From assembly GCF_001277255.1 (NCBI RefSeq), contig NZ_CP012264.1, positions 186,001 to 250,000 on the forward strand: a DNA stretch of 64,000 nt, written 5' to 3'. This document shows, piece after piece, positions 7,656 through 16,500 of the stretch. Position numbers and translations under genes: made by a program. The notes under the pieces are model-generated. The model had not been told where the DNA came from. It saw only the letters and a program-made list of their open reading frames with translations, and did no database searches. Origin of the DNA: Cronobacter condimenti 1330. GTDB taxonomy: Bacteria; Pseudomonadota; Gammaproteobacteria; Enterobacterales; Enterobacteriaceae. Numbering within the stretch: position 1 is the stretch's first letter; every line of letters begins with the position of its first letter.

Positions 7656-8912
7656 TTAGCGCTTGCTTAATACGTGTTGTTCATAATGACGGACGGTGGA
7701 GAGCCACGAGGCGTCGGCCGGGGTGTCGTGACGCAGGCAATACATCTCCCAGACGGCCTGCCACGGCAGTGACTTCTGCTCTTCAAGCAGCGCCAGACGG
7801 GCCGTGTAATCGCCTTCCAGCTCCCGCTGGCGCAGCTCGGCGGTCGGCTCAAGCAGCGCGCGCAGCAGCGCTTTTTTCATATTGCGGGTACCAATCACCC
7901 ACGCCGCGATGCGGTTGATGGAGGCGTCGAAGAAATCGAGGCCGATATGCACGCGGTCAAACAGGTCGTGACGAATGATTTCTCCGGCGATGGCCTGGGT
8001 TTCGTCATCCAGCAGCACCACGTGGTCGCTGTCCCAGCGTACCGGGCGGCTCACGTGCAGCAGCAGGCGCGGGACATAAAGCATCGCGCTGGAGATTTTG
8101 TCGGAAATCACTTCGGTTGGATGGAAATGCCCGGCGTCAAGGCACAGCGCGGTCTGGCGCGTCGCGGCGTAGCCCAGGTAAAACTCGTTGGAGCCCACGG
8201 TGTAGCTCTCTGCGCCAATGCCAAACAGTTTGCTTTCCACCGCGTCGATGTGGTGCGCCGGATTGAGCTTCTCGCTTATCACTTCATCGAGCGCTGAAAG
8301 CAACCGCTGGCGCGGCGCCAGGCGGTCTACCGGCGTGTCTTTCATGCCGTCAGGGATCCAGATATTCATCACCGAGGGCGTGCCGAGCTGTTCGCCGAAC
8401 GACGCGGAGACGCGACGGCTTGCCTGGCAGTGTTCAATCCAGAACTGGCGGATCTCCGGGTTCGCATGCGACAGCGTAAAGCCGTCAGCGCTCAGCGGGT
8501 GCGAGAAACACGAAGGGTTAAAGTCCAGCCCGAGATGGTTTTCACGCGCCCACGCGACCCAGTTCGCGAAGTGCTCAGGCTTGATCTCGTTGCGTGCAAC
8601 CGGCGCGTCAGATTCCAGATAAATAGCGTGCAGGTTAAGGCGTTTCGGCCCAGGGATAAGGCTTAACGCCTGGTCCAGATCCGCGCGCAGCTCTTCGGCG
8701 TTGCGCGCTTTACCCGGGTAGCTGCCGGTGGCCTGAATGCCGCCGGTAAGCTGCCCCTGCGGATTTTCAAACCCGGCCACGTCGTCGCCCTGCCAGCAGT
8801 GCATGGATACCGGCAGGCGGTCGAGCTGACGCAATGCGGCTTCGGCATCGACGCCAACGGCGGCGAAGCGCTGCTTCGCCAGTTCCCAGGCCTGGTTGAT
8901 TTGAGTGGTCAT
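7656..8912 (-). CDS. rhaA: L-rhamnose isomerase
   Basis: Converts L-rhamnose to L-rhamnulose in the cytosol, using divalent metal. The 418-residue protein is collinear with E. coli RhaA (419) through the N-terminus (MTTQ.NQAWELAKQRFAAVG), the central 'NPSCFSHPLSADGFTLSHA' and the metal-site region 'LCLDAGHFHPTEVISDK'. The start at 8912 overlaps the rhaB stop as ATGA; a TTG two codons upstream gives a longer frame but is not used in relatives. Second gene of rhaBAD. Confidence 0.97.
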   Translation of the reverse strand: MTTQINQAWELAKQRFAAVGVDAEAALRQLDRLPVSMHCWQGDDVAGFENPQGQLTGGIQATGSYPGKARNAEELRADLDQALSLIPGPKRLNLHAIYLESDAPVARNEIKPEHFANWVAWARENHLGLDFNPSCFSHPLSADGFTLSHANPEIRQFWIEHCQASRRVSASFGEQLGTPSVMNIWIPDGMKDTPVDRLAPRQRLLSALDEVISEKLNPAHHIDAVESKLFGIGAESYTVGSNEFYLGYAATRQTALCLDAGHFHPTEVISDKISSAMLYVPRLLLHVSRPVRWDSDHVVLLDDETQAIAGEIIRHDLFDRVHIGLDFFDASINRIAAWVIGTRNMKKALLRALLEPTAELRQRELEGDYTARLALLEEQKSLPWQAVWEMYCLRHDTPADASWLSTVRHYEQHVLSKR

Positions 8913-10381
8913 GCGCAAAGCTCCTTCTTGGTTTGGCGATACGGCGAAACTCGCGCCGCCTGGCGGGCAATCTCGCTGTCAGTCTGAGGATGAAAATGGG
9001 TCAGCGGCTGGCTTGCAGTGACGATGCGGCGAAACGCGTCAACGTCGGGAATGTCATCCAGCGCCATAAGCTGGCAGCCGATGTTGCCGAGCGTAGAGGC
9101 CTCTACCGGGCCGGCCATGACGGGAATGCCGCAGGCGTCGGCGCAGAGCTGATTTAAGAACTGATTCTGGCTGCCGCCGCCCACGATATGCAGCACCGTG
9201 AACGGGCGCCCGCGCAGGGCGGTCAGTTCATCGAGTACGCGGGCATACAGCAGCGCCAGGCTGTCGAAGATACAGCGCGCCAGCGCCGCCGGGGTATCAG
9301 GCACCGGCTGGCCGCTTTCACGGCAGGCAGCCTCAAGCTCGCGGCTCATGTTTTCCGGGTTGATAAAACGGTCGTCGTTGGGGTTCACCACAAAGCGGCA
9401 GGCCGGTAGCGCGCGGGCCTCGTCAATAAGCGCAGGCAGGTTGTCGACCGCCTGCTCTTTGCATACGCGTTGCAGCAGCCACAATCCCATAATGTTCTTC
9501 AGCACCCGGTAGCGCCCTTCAGCGCCGCCTTCATTGGTGATGTTGGCGGCCAGCGCGTTGTCGCCGGTGTACGGCGTTTTGCTTTCAAACCCCATCAGCG
9601 ACCAGGTGCCGGAGGAGAGATAAGCCGCCTCCTGGTTTTCCAGCGGCGCGGCGATGACGGCGCTCGCAGTATCGTGGGTGGCGACGGAGACCACAGGAAT
9701 GTCAACGCCCTGCGCGCTGCGCCAGTAGCCGATAACGTTGCCCGGATGCGTTGGCGTACCGAGCCAGTGCGCCGGCACGCCTGCCCAGTCGAGCAATGTC
9801 TCGTCCCAGTTATCGGTGCCGATATTCATCATCTGCGTGGTAGTGGCGTTGGTGTAATCCCAGTTCAGCACGCCGGTCAGGCGGTAGCAGAGGTAGTCGG
9901 GGATAAGCAGCGCATGCGCCACGCGCCCGACCAGTTCCGGCTGCTGTTCCACCAGCGCGCGGAACTGATAAAGGGTGTTGAAGGGCAGAAACTGAATGCC
10001 GGTGCGGCGATAGATCTCCTCGCGGCCCACCTGTTGCTGCGCGCGGGCCATCACGCCGTCGGTGCGGCTGTCGCGGTAAGAGACCGGCAGGCCGACGCGC
10101 TCGCCATGTTTATCCAGCAGCACAAAATCTACACCCCAGGTGTCGATGCCAATGCTGTCGATAGGTGTGCCGCACGCGCAGGCTTTTTGCAGGCCGGTGC
10201 GCACTTCACGCTCCAGCGCATCGACATCCCAGGTGTCGAAACCGTCCACGCGGCGCAGGCCGTTGCCAAAACGGTGGATCTCCTGAAGCGTCAGGCGCTG
10301 TCCCTGGCTGTCGTAGCAGGCCAGCATCACACGGCCGCTGGAGGCGCCCAGGTCGACCGCGACGCTATGGCGAATAGTCAT
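8909..10381 (-). CDS. rhaB: L-rhamnulokinase
   Basis: Phosphorylates L-rhamnulose at C1 with ATP. FGGY-family kinase of 490 residues. The N-terminal phosphate-binding loop reads 'VDLGASSGRVML', the region of the catalytic Asp is 'VATHDTASAV' near 237, and the adenosine-site motif is 'HIVGGGSQN' near 400. First gene of the minus-strand rhamnose operon, divergent from rhaS; transcription is expected to need RhaS and CRP acting in the 301-base gap. It overlaps rhaA by 4 bases. Confidence 0.97.
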   Translation of the reverse strand: MTIRHSVAVDLGASSGRVMLACYDSQGQRLTLQEIHRFGNGLRRVDGFDTWDVDALEREVRTGLQKACACGTPIDSIGIDTWGVDFVLLDKHGERVGLPVSYRDSRTDGVMARAQQQVGREEIYRRTGIQFLPFNTLYQFRALVEQQPELVGRVAHALLIPDYLCYRLTGVLNWDYTNATTTQMMNIGTDNWDETLLDWAGVPAHWLGTPTHPGNVIGYWRSAQGVDIPVVSVATHDTASAVIAAPLENQEAAYLSSGTWSLMGFESKTPYTGDNALAANITNEGGAEGRYRVLKNIMGLWLLQRVCKEQAVDNLPALIDEARALPACRFVVNPNDDRFINPENMSRELEAACRESGQPVPDTPAALARCIFDSLALLYARVLDELTALRGRPFTVLHIVGGGSQNQFLNQLCADACGIPVMAGPVEASTLGNIGCQLMALDDIPDVDAFRRIVTASQPLTHFHPQTDSEIARQAARVSPYRQTKKELCA

Positions 10382-10682
10382 GATGGGGGTCCTTGTTGGA
10401 ATCTCTGATGCCAGTCTAGGGAGCGGCGCGGTGGCGCACCTTCATCCCACTGACAGCGCGTTACCGGCGCTGGCAAGGAAGCAAAGATGAACGTGAGGAA
10501 GTTCACAGAACGGCGTTTGAGCACGCGGCAGGCAGGGGTGTGAGCCGCGCCGCATTTCCAGAAATTTCACGACGTTTCTTAAAAAAGCGACGTGCTTTGC
10601 GCGTTTTGACGTCGAAAATTTAAGGTGTAAGTGAGAACCGTTATCTACTATCAGGCAGGTTTCACTGAAAGCGGGGTCGATG
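10382..10682. promoter_or_regulatory. rhaB-rhaS divergent control region with a CRP-like site
   Basis: This 301-base gap separates rhaB from rhaS and contains no gene. A near-consensus CRP site lies at 10491-10508: GTGA, six bases, TCAC, with a further matching base on the right. In E. coli this interval carries RhaS sites for rhaBAD, RhaR sites for rhaSR and CRP sites. The RhaS and RhaR half-sites were not assigned here because their consensus is too loose to call by eye. Confidence 0.6.
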
Positions 10683-11519
10683 ATGACGGTACTACAGGGT
10701 ATTGATTTTTTCCCAACCGGCGCGGCGTCGGTCACCATTGAACCGCGTTTGCCGCAGGCGGCTTTTCCTGAGCATCACCATGATTTTTATGAAATTGTCA
10801 TCGTCGAACACGGTACCGGCACGCATGTGTTCAACGGTCAGCCGTATACCTTAAGCGGCGGCTCCGTCTGCTTTGTACGCGATCACGATCGCCATTTATA
10901 TGAACACACTGAAAACCTCTGCCTGACGAACGTGTTATATCGTTCTCCGCAGGCGTTCAGTTTCCTGTCAGGGCTTGAAAAGCTCCTGCCGCAGGAGCAG
11001 GACGGGCACTACCCCTCGCACTGGCGCGTGAGCCAGCAGACGCTGCATCAGGCCCGCCCGCTGGTGGATCAACTGGAGGTGCTGCGCGAGAGCAGCGATG
11101 TGCACACCATCGCCAGTATGGAAATGCTCTTTATGCAACTGCTGATCCTGCTGCGTCGCGGCAGCCAGGCGCAGGGCACTGGTCATGCCGATGAGCGGCT
11201 GAATCAGCTGATCGCCTGGCTTGAAGAGCACTACGCGGAAGATGTCTGCTGGGAACAGCTCGCTGACCGCCATATGCTCTCGCTGCGCACGCTGCATCGT
11301 CAGCTTAAACAGCGCACCGGCCTGACGCCGCAGCGTTATCTCAACCGCTTACGGTTGATGAAAGCGCGCTATTTGCTTCGCCACAGCGAAGAGAGCGTTA
11401 CTGATATCGCCTATCAGTGCGGCTTTGGCGACAGCAACCATTTCTCCACGCTGTTCCGGCGTGAGTTCTCCTGGTCGCCACGCGACATTCGTCTTGGGCG
11501 AGACGAGCAAATGCAGTAA
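10683..11519 (+). CDS. rhaS: AraC-type activator RhaS of rhaBAD and rhaT
   Basis: Rhamnose-responsive transcription activator, 278 residues as in E. coli. The N-terminal cupin domain carries 'PEHHHDFYEIVIVEHGTG', which forms the sugar pocket. The C-terminal AraC domain has two helix-turn-helix units ending in 'TDIAYQCGFGDSNHFSTLFRRE'. The ATG at 10683 was chosen over the one immediately before because it gives the E. coli N-terminus (MTVLQ). It diverges from rhaB and is followed by rhaR after 71 bases. It is unrelated to the rhizobial RhaS binding protein. Confidence 0.95.
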   Translation: MTVLQGIDFFPTGAASVTIEPRLPQAAFPEHHHDFYEIVIVEHGTGTHVFNGQPYTLSGGSVCFVRDHDRHLYEHTENLCLTNVLYRSPQAFSFLSGLEKLLPQEQDGHYPSHWRVSQQTLHQARPLVDQLEVLRESSDVHTIASMEMLFMQLLILLRRGSQAQGTGHADERLNQLIAWLEEHYAEDVCWEQLADRHMLSLRTLHRQLKQRTGLTPQRYLNRLRLMKARYLLRHSEESVTDIAYQCGFGDSNHFSTLFRREFSWSPRDIRLGRDEQMQ

Positions 11520-11590
11520 CGCGAAGGGAATCACCGTTTTCTGCGGCAAAAAAGGGGATACTTTGCAGCTATTTGCCCCGGAGATGCGCA

Positions 11591-12442
11591 GTGGCCCCTC
11601 AGTTAGTGCTAAGGAAAGCGGATTTCTTCGCCACGCCCACCCAGCCGGTGGTGGTGGCGGATCGCTATCCGCAAAATGTCTTTGCCGAGCATACCCACGA
11701 GTTCTGCGAACTGGTGCTGGTGTGGCGCGGCAACGGGCTGCACGTGCTGAATGACCGCCCTTATCGCATTACCTGCGGCGATCTCTTTTATATCCGCGCG
11801 GAAGACCGCCACAGTTACGAGTCGGTCAACGATCTGGTGCTCCACAACATTATTTATTGCCCGGAAAGGCTGCAACTGAACGTTAACTGGCGCGATCTGC
11901 TGGAAAACCCGCACGGTAACAACGGCGATCCGCGCTGGCGGCTCAGCAGTCAGGGGATGGTGCAGGCGCGACAGGTCATCGACCAGCTTGAACATGAAAG
12001 CCCAAAGCATGACGCGCTCTCGCACTGTTTGTCCGAAAGCCTGTTCTTGCAACTGGCGATTACGCTGCGCCGTCATCGCTATCAGGCATCGAGCGGCGCG
12101 GGGCCGGGCGAAGGAGAGAAACTCGATCTGCTGATGGCCGCACTTGGTAACAGCCTTGACGTGCCGTTCGACCTCCAGCATTTTTGCAGCCACTACCAGA
12201 TTGCCGAGCGCCCGCTGCGTCAGCTGTTCCGTCAGCAGACGGGCATGACCATCAGCCAGTATTTGCGTCAGTTGCGCATCTGCCAGGCGCAGTACCTGCT
12301 GCGCCACTCCGAGCTACTGATTAGCGATATCGCCGCGCGCTGCGGCTTTGAAGACAGTAACTATTTCTCAGTGGTGTTTACGCGCGAAACGGGCGTGACG
12401 CCACGGGTGTGGCGTCAGCAGTGCGGGGTGATGACCGGTTAA
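11591..12442 (+). CDS. rhaR: AraC-type activator RhaR of rhaSR
   Basis: Rhamnose-responsive activator of the rhaSR operon. Cupin domain with 'FAEHTHEFCELVLVWRGNGLHVL', then two helix-turn-helix units ending 'SDIAARCGFEDSNYFSVVFTRE'. A GTG start at 11591 is preferred: it aligns with the E. coli start (MAHQL versus MAPQL), has CGGAG 7 bases upstream and gives 283 residues; the frame itself opens from a TTG at 11573. The C-terminal half is more diverged from E. coli than RhaS is. Its last 4 bases overlap the end of convergent rhaT. Confidence 0.92.
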   Translation: MAPQLVLRKADFFATPTQPVVVADRYPQNVFAEHTHEFCELVLVWRGNGLHVLNDRPYRITCGDLFYIRAEDRHSYESVNDLVLHNIIYCPERLQLNVNWRDLLENPHGNNGDPRWRLSSQGMVQARQVIDQLEHESPKHDALSHCLSESLFLQLAITLRRHRYQASSGAGPGEGEKLDLLMAALGNSLDVPFDLQHFCSHYQIAERPLRQLFRQQTGMTISQYLRQLRICQAQYLLRHSELLISDIAARCGFEDSNYFSVVFTRETGVTPRVWRQQCGVMTG

Positions 12443-13476
12443 TTCGCGGCCATCCCCAGCCCGACGATATTCGCCGCCACGATAATCACCACGCAGCCGA
12501 GGCTCAGCACGCTCACCGGGCGACGGCCCGCTGCTTTCCATTCGCGCAGCACCAGCCCCACCAGCCCGCCACACAGCACATAGAAGCTCATGTGCAGCAT
12601 CCAGCTGATGTAGTCATACTGCGCCGGAATGCGCGCGTGGCCCCAGGCGTAGAAAAAGAACTGCAAATACCACATCAGCCCGCCCAGCGCGGAAAGCAAC
12701 AGGTTGCTGATAATGAGCGGCTTCGCCAGCGAGAAATCGGCCTTGATCGACAGGTCTTTCACCTTCGCAAGACGGATGAAACAGAAGCCGAGGTTAACCA
12801 GCGCGCCGCCGCCCATAATCACCACATAGCTTGGCAGGCCAACATAGAGCGGATCGACCCCCAGCGCAGCGGCCGCGTCATGCATCGGCTTCGCGGCGTC
12901 CATCGCAAAGGACATTCCCGCCGAAAAAACGCCGCACATCACCGCCAGCAGCAGCCCTTTCTTGAGGTTAAAATCTTCGGCCCGGATGCCCATCTGGCGC
13001 TCTTTAAGCTGGCCTGCGCGGGTGACGATGCCGACGCCAATCAGCGCGACGAAAACCCCAAGCAGCGTCATCCGCCCGCCGGGCGTACCGACCAGTACCG
13101 CGAATTTGCCGTTCAGCAGCGGCGTCATCAGCGTGCCGACAATCAGCGTGATGCCGATAGCGATGCCAATGCCCATCGACATGCCGAGATAGCGCATCGT
13201 CAGGCCGTAGTTAATATTGCCAATGCCCCACATCGCGCCGAAGAGAAACACCGGCAGCAGCGTGGAGGCGCTGAACGAACCGTAATAGGCCCAAAAATCA
13301 GGTAGCAGCAGGGCGCTGACGGCCCAGGGCAGAATCAGCCACGAGACTATCCCGCCTACCGACCACATGGTTTCCCAGGACCAGTGGCGAACCTTTTTAA
13401 ACGGCGCGTAAAAGCAGGCGGCGCTCGCCGCGCCAATTAAGTGCCACAGGATCCCCATGGTTATCGCGTTATTCAT
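12439..13476 (-). CDS. rhaT: L-rhamnose/H+ symporter RhaT
   Basis: Inner-membrane proton symporter for L-rhamnose (drug/metabolite transporter superfamily), 345 residues with about ten hydrophobic segments. 'AITMGILWHLIGAASAACFYAPFKKV' at the N-terminus and 'GNINYGLTMRYLGMSMGIGIAIG' are characteristic. It is transcribed towards rhaR and overlaps its stop by 4 bases. With the ABC importer in the same locus this makes two import systems for one sugar: a cheap symporter and an ATP-driven, presumably high-affinity system. Confidence 0.95.
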   Translation of the reverse strand: MNNAITMGILWHLIGAASAACFYAPFKKVRHWSWETMWSVGGIVSWLILPWAVSALLLPDFWAYYGSFSASTLLPVFLFGAMWGIGNINYGLTMRYLGMSMGIGIAIGITLIVGTLMTPLLNGKFAVLVGTPGGRMTLLGVFVALIGVGIVTRAGQLKERQMGIRAEDFNLKKGLLLAVMCGVFSAGMSFAMDAAKPMHDAAAALGVDPLYVGLPSYVVIMGGGALVNLGFCFIRLAKVKDLSIKADFSLAKPLIISNLLLSALGGLMWYLQFFFYAWGHARIPAQYDYISWMLHMSFYVLCGGLVGLVLREWKAAGRRPVSVLSLGCVVIIVAANIVGLGMAAN

Positions 13477-13849
13477 GCTTCTCGTCCTCGTTTCCGTTGT
13501 AGAGCCAGAGGAGAGCGAAAGCCGCTCCCTAACCCAAACGAGTCTATTGAGGCATGGGATCTTTCACCTTCGGGGTGCTGCCGCCGGGGGGCAGCGGGTG
13601 GCAAAAAACAGCGGGTAAGCCGAACGGGGATCACACTTTGCGGCGAATTCGGACGATGCTTAAGGCTCGGAAAAGTGTGCGAAAATCGCCGTGAGGCGTC
13701 CTTTTTTAGCCATTATTGCGTTAAGTTATAACCATATAAAAACTGCGGCATCGATAAACATTTTCAATATCATTTAATTAACTATAATGAACCCACTGCT
13801 TACGCGGCGTTAACACCTCTGCCGCCCGACAATAATGGAGATGATGAAT
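13477..13849 (+). promoter_or_regulatory. rhaT-sodA intergenic region with sodA promoter
   Basis: Non-coding 373 bases. The right end closely matches the E. coli sodA promoter as I recall it: a -35-like TTTTCA at 13761-13766, a 16-base spacer and a perfect TATAAT at 13783-13788. The AT-rich stretch around the -35 is where Fur and ArcA act in E. coli. The left part should carry the rhaT promoter, with no site assigned. GGAG at 13837-13840 is the sodA ribosome-binding site. Confidence 0.75.
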
Positions 13850-14470
13850 ATGAGTTATACACTGCCATCCCTGCCGTACGCATACGACGCCCTGGAACCG
13901 CATTTCGACAAGCAGACGATGGAAATCCATCACACCAAACACCATCAGACTTACGTCAACAACGCCAACGCGGCGCTGGAAAGCCTGCCGGAGCTGGCGA
14001 ACCTGCCTGTTGAAGAGCTGATCACCAAACTGGATCAGGTGCCGGCGGATAAGAAAACCGTACTGCGCAACAACGCAGGCGGCCACGCTAACCACAGCCT
14101 GTTCTGGAAAGGCCTGAAAAAAGACACCACCCTGCAGGGCGACCTGAAAGCGGCTATCGAGCGCGATTTCGGCTCTGTTGAGAAATTCAAAGAAGAGTTC
14201 GAGAAAGCAGCCGCTACCCGTTTCGGTTCTGGCTGGGCGTGGCTGGTGCTGAAAGGCGACAAACTGGCTGTCGTTTCCACGGCAAACCAGGATTCCCCGC
14301 TGATGGGTGAAGCGATTTCTGGCGCATCCGGCTACCCGATCCTGGGCCTGGACGTGTGGGAGCACGCGTACTACCTGAAATTCCAGAACCGTCGTCCGGA
14401 CTACATCAAAGAGTTCTGGAACGTGGTTAACTGGGACGAAGCTGCCGCGCGTTTCGCTTCTCAGAAATAA
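13850..14470 (+). CDS. sodA: Superoxide dismutase [Mn]
   Basis: Converts superoxide to oxygen and hydrogen peroxide in the cytosol. 206 residues, identical in length to E. coli SodA. Manganese ligands: His27, the His in 'GGHANHSLFW' near 82, and Asp and His in 'LDVWEHAYYL' near 168 and 172. The third of the tightly clustered ATGs (13850) is the start, by match with MSYTLPSLPY and by spacing to GGAG. Followed by a strong terminator. Confidence 0.98.
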   Translation: MSYTLPSLPYAYDALEPHFDKQTMEIHHTKHHQTYVNNANAALESLPELANLPVEELITKLDQVPADKKTVLRNNAGGHANHSLFWKGLKKDTTLQGDLKAAIERDFGSVEKFKEEFEKAAATRFGSGWAWLVLKGDKLAVVSTANQDSPLMGEAISGASGYPILGLDVWEHAYYLKFQNRRPDYIKEFWNVVNWDEAAARFASQK

Positions 14471-14492
14471 GGTTGCAACCTGACCTGTAAAA

Positions 14493-14518
14493 AGCGAGCC
14501 TGACGGCTCGCTTTTTTT
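14493..14518 (+). terminator. sodA terminator
   Basis: Stem AGCGAGCC / GGCTCGCT with loop TGAC, followed by T7, starting 22 bases after the sodA stop. Confidence 0.9.
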
Positions 14519-14540
14519 ATATCCGCAAAAGGAGGCGCGT

Positions 14541-15218
14541 ATGCATTTCCCGGTTCAGGTTTATCTCGGCAAAATCCGCGACTACGAGGGCAGCCGGCCG
14601 AGCGCCATCGGCAAAGTGCAGGTTGAGGGCGAGCTGTCGCTGACCAGCCGGGGGCTGGTGGGCGATCAGCAAGCGGAGAAGAAAATTCACGGCGGTGCGG
14701 ACCGCGCGCTGTGCCATTATCCGCGCGAACATTACGCCGTCTGGGCGAGGGAATATCCTGAACGGGCGGAATGGTTTTCCGCGCCTGCGTTCGGCGAGAA
14801 TCTCTCGACGCTGGGGCTTACCGAAGAAAACGCGTTTATCGGCGATATCTTTCGCTGGGGCGAGGCGCTCATCCAGATAACGCAGCCGCGCTCGCCCTGT
14901 TTTAAGGTCAATTTTCATTCGGGCATCAGCGAACTTTCCGGGCGGATGCAGGACACCGCGCGTTGCGGCTGGCTTTACCGGGTGATAGGCGAGGGTAAGG
15001 TGTTCACCGACGCGCCGCTGGCGCTGGTGTCACGCGTAAGTGCGATATCGGTACGCGAGGCGGCGGCCATCGCCTGGCATACGCCGTTTGACGACGAGCA
15101 GTATCACCGGTTGTTAAGCGCCGCCGGGCTGTCTGCCAGCTGGGCAAAAACGCTGCAAAACCGTCGTATTAGCGGCAAGATTGAGAGTTTTTCGCGCCGG
15201 TTGTGGGGGCGTGGTTAA
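14541..15218 (+). CDS. yiiM: MOSC-domain protein YiiM
   Basis: Molybdenum-cofactor enzyme of the MOSC family. E. coli YiiM is linked to reduction of N-hydroxylated bases such as 6-hydroxylaminopurine. 225 residues (E. coli 224). The MOSC core includes 'GLVGDQQAEKKIHGGADRALCHYPREHY' (two blocks) and the Cys-containing 'QPRSPCFKVN' near residue 118, the likely cofactor ligand. A strong AAGGAG site precedes the ATG at 14541. It follows sodA in a separate unit. In E. coli cpxA follows; here convergent lldD does. Confidence 0.93.
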   Translation: MHFPVQVYLGKIRDYEGSRPSAIGKVQVEGELSLTSRGLVGDQQAEKKIHGGADRALCHYPREHYAVWAREYPERAEWFSAPAFGENLSTLGLTEENAFIGDIFRWGEALIQITQPRSPCFKVNFHSGISELSGRMQDTARCGWLYRVIGEGKVFTDAPLALVSRVSAISVREAAAIAWHTPFDDEQYHRLLSAAGLSASWAKTLQNRRISGKIESFSRRLWGRG

Positions 15219-15226
15219 CCTGCTTT

Positions 15227-15252
15227 GCCCCTCTCTCCAGCGGGGAGGGGGG
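15227..15252. repeat. CCCCTCTC/GGGGAGGG palindrome
   Basis: Short inverted repeat between the convergent yiiM and lldD stops, with arms CCCCTCTCTCC and GGGGAGGGGGG. It resembles the copies at 1983-2109 but lacks the GGGGTGAGGGG tail. Confidence 0.5.
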
Positions 15253-15291
15253 CATACCGCGTTCGGCAAGGCTGGCGGCGCTACTCGTTTC

Positions 15292-16500
15292 TTATGCCGC
15301 GTCGTGCCGGTGGGTCTGCGCGCTGGTTGCAGGCAGTTCCGCTAGCACCGAGGTAAACTCCGGGGCGGGCACCAGCGACTCGCGGGTGATCTCTTTAATC
15401 GATTTCGCGCCGGTCAATGTCATCGCCACGCGCATCTCTTTCTCAATCAAGTTCAGCAGATTCGCCACGCCTTTCTCGCCGTGGGTCGCGAGCGCATAAA
15501 GATATGCACGTCCCAGCAACACGCTGTCGGCGCCCAGCGCAATCATGCGCACCACGTCGAGCCCGTTGCGAATGCCGCTGTCGGCCAGAATTGTAATATC
15601 CCCTTTTACCGCGTCAGCGATAGCGGGCAGCGCGCGGGCGGAGGAGAGCACGCCGTCAAGCTGGCGGCCGCCGTGGTTAGAAACCACAATCCCGTCGGCG
15701 CCGAAACGCACCGCGTCGCGTGCGTCTTCGGGGTCAAGAATGCCTTTGATGACCATCGGGCCATCCCAGAATTCGCGGATCCACTCGAGGTCTTTCCATG
15801 AAATGGACGGGTCAAAATTGTTCGCCAGCCAGCCAATATAGTCCTCAAGCCCGGTTGGTTTGCCAAGATACGTCGAGATATTGCCGAGATCGTGCGGGCG
15901 GCCATGCAGCCCTACATCCCACGCCCACTGCGGGTGCGTCGCAGCCTGCCAGTAACGGCGCATGGCGGCGTTCGCGCCGCTCATTCCTGAGTGAGCATCA
16001 CGATAGCGTGCGCCAGGTGTGGGCATATCTACCGTGAAGACCAGCGTCGAGCAGCCCGCCGCTTTAGCGCGCTCCAGCGCGTTACGCATAAAGCCACGGT
16101 CGCGCAGCACATAAAGCTGGAACCACATCGGACGATTAATCGCGGGCGCAACCTCTTCAATCGGACAGACGGAAACCGTGGAGAGCGTAAACGGGATCCC
16201 CTTCGCCGCCGCGGCTCGCGCGGCCTGCACTTCACCCCGTCGTGCATACATGCCGCACAGCCCGACCGGGGCGAGCGCCACCGGCATGGAGAGCGTTTCG
16301 TTGAATAGCTTCGTCTCAAGGCTCAGGTCCGACATATTCTTCAGCACGCGCTGGCGCAGCGCGACCTGCGAGAGATCTTCCACGTTGCGCTTAAGGGTGT
16401 ACTCCGCGTACGCGCCGCCGTCGATGTAGTGGAAAAGGAATGGCGGCAGGATACGCTGGGCTGCCGCGCGGTAATCGCTGGCTGCGGAAATAATCATCAA
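15292..16500 (-). CDS. lldD: L-lactate dehydrogenase, FMN-dependent, membrane-associated
   Basis: Oxidises L-lactate to pyruvate and passes electrons to the quinone pool. FMN alpha-hydroxy-acid dehydrogenase of 402 residues (E. coli 396). It opens with 'MIISAASDYRAAAQRILPPF', and the catalytic His and Arg lie in 'GIVVSNHGGRQLDG' near residue 275. The C-terminal tail after 'SIKEITRESL' is variable and ends in a His-rich piece. Last gene of lldPRD; its ATG overlaps the lldR stop by 4 bases. Confidence 0.97.
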   Translation of the reverse strand: MMIISAASDYRAAAQRILPPFLFHYIDGGAYAEYTLKRNVEDLSQVALRQRVLKNMSDLSLETKLFNETLSMPVALAPVGLCGMYARRGEVQAARAAAAKGIPFTLSTVSVCPIEEVAPAINRPMWFQLYVLRDRGFMRNALERAKAAGCSTLVFTVDMPTPGARYRDAHSGMSGANAAMRRYWQAATHPQWAWDVGLHGRPHDLGNISTYLGKPTGLEDYIGWLANNFDPSISWKDLEWIREFWDGPMVIKGILDPEDARDAVRFGADGIVVSNHGGRQLDGVLSSARALPAIADAVKGDITILADSGIRNGLDVVRMIALGADSVLLGRAYLYALATHGEKGVANLLNLIEKEMRVAMTLTGAKSIKEITRESLVPAPEFTSVLAELPATSAQTHRHDAA

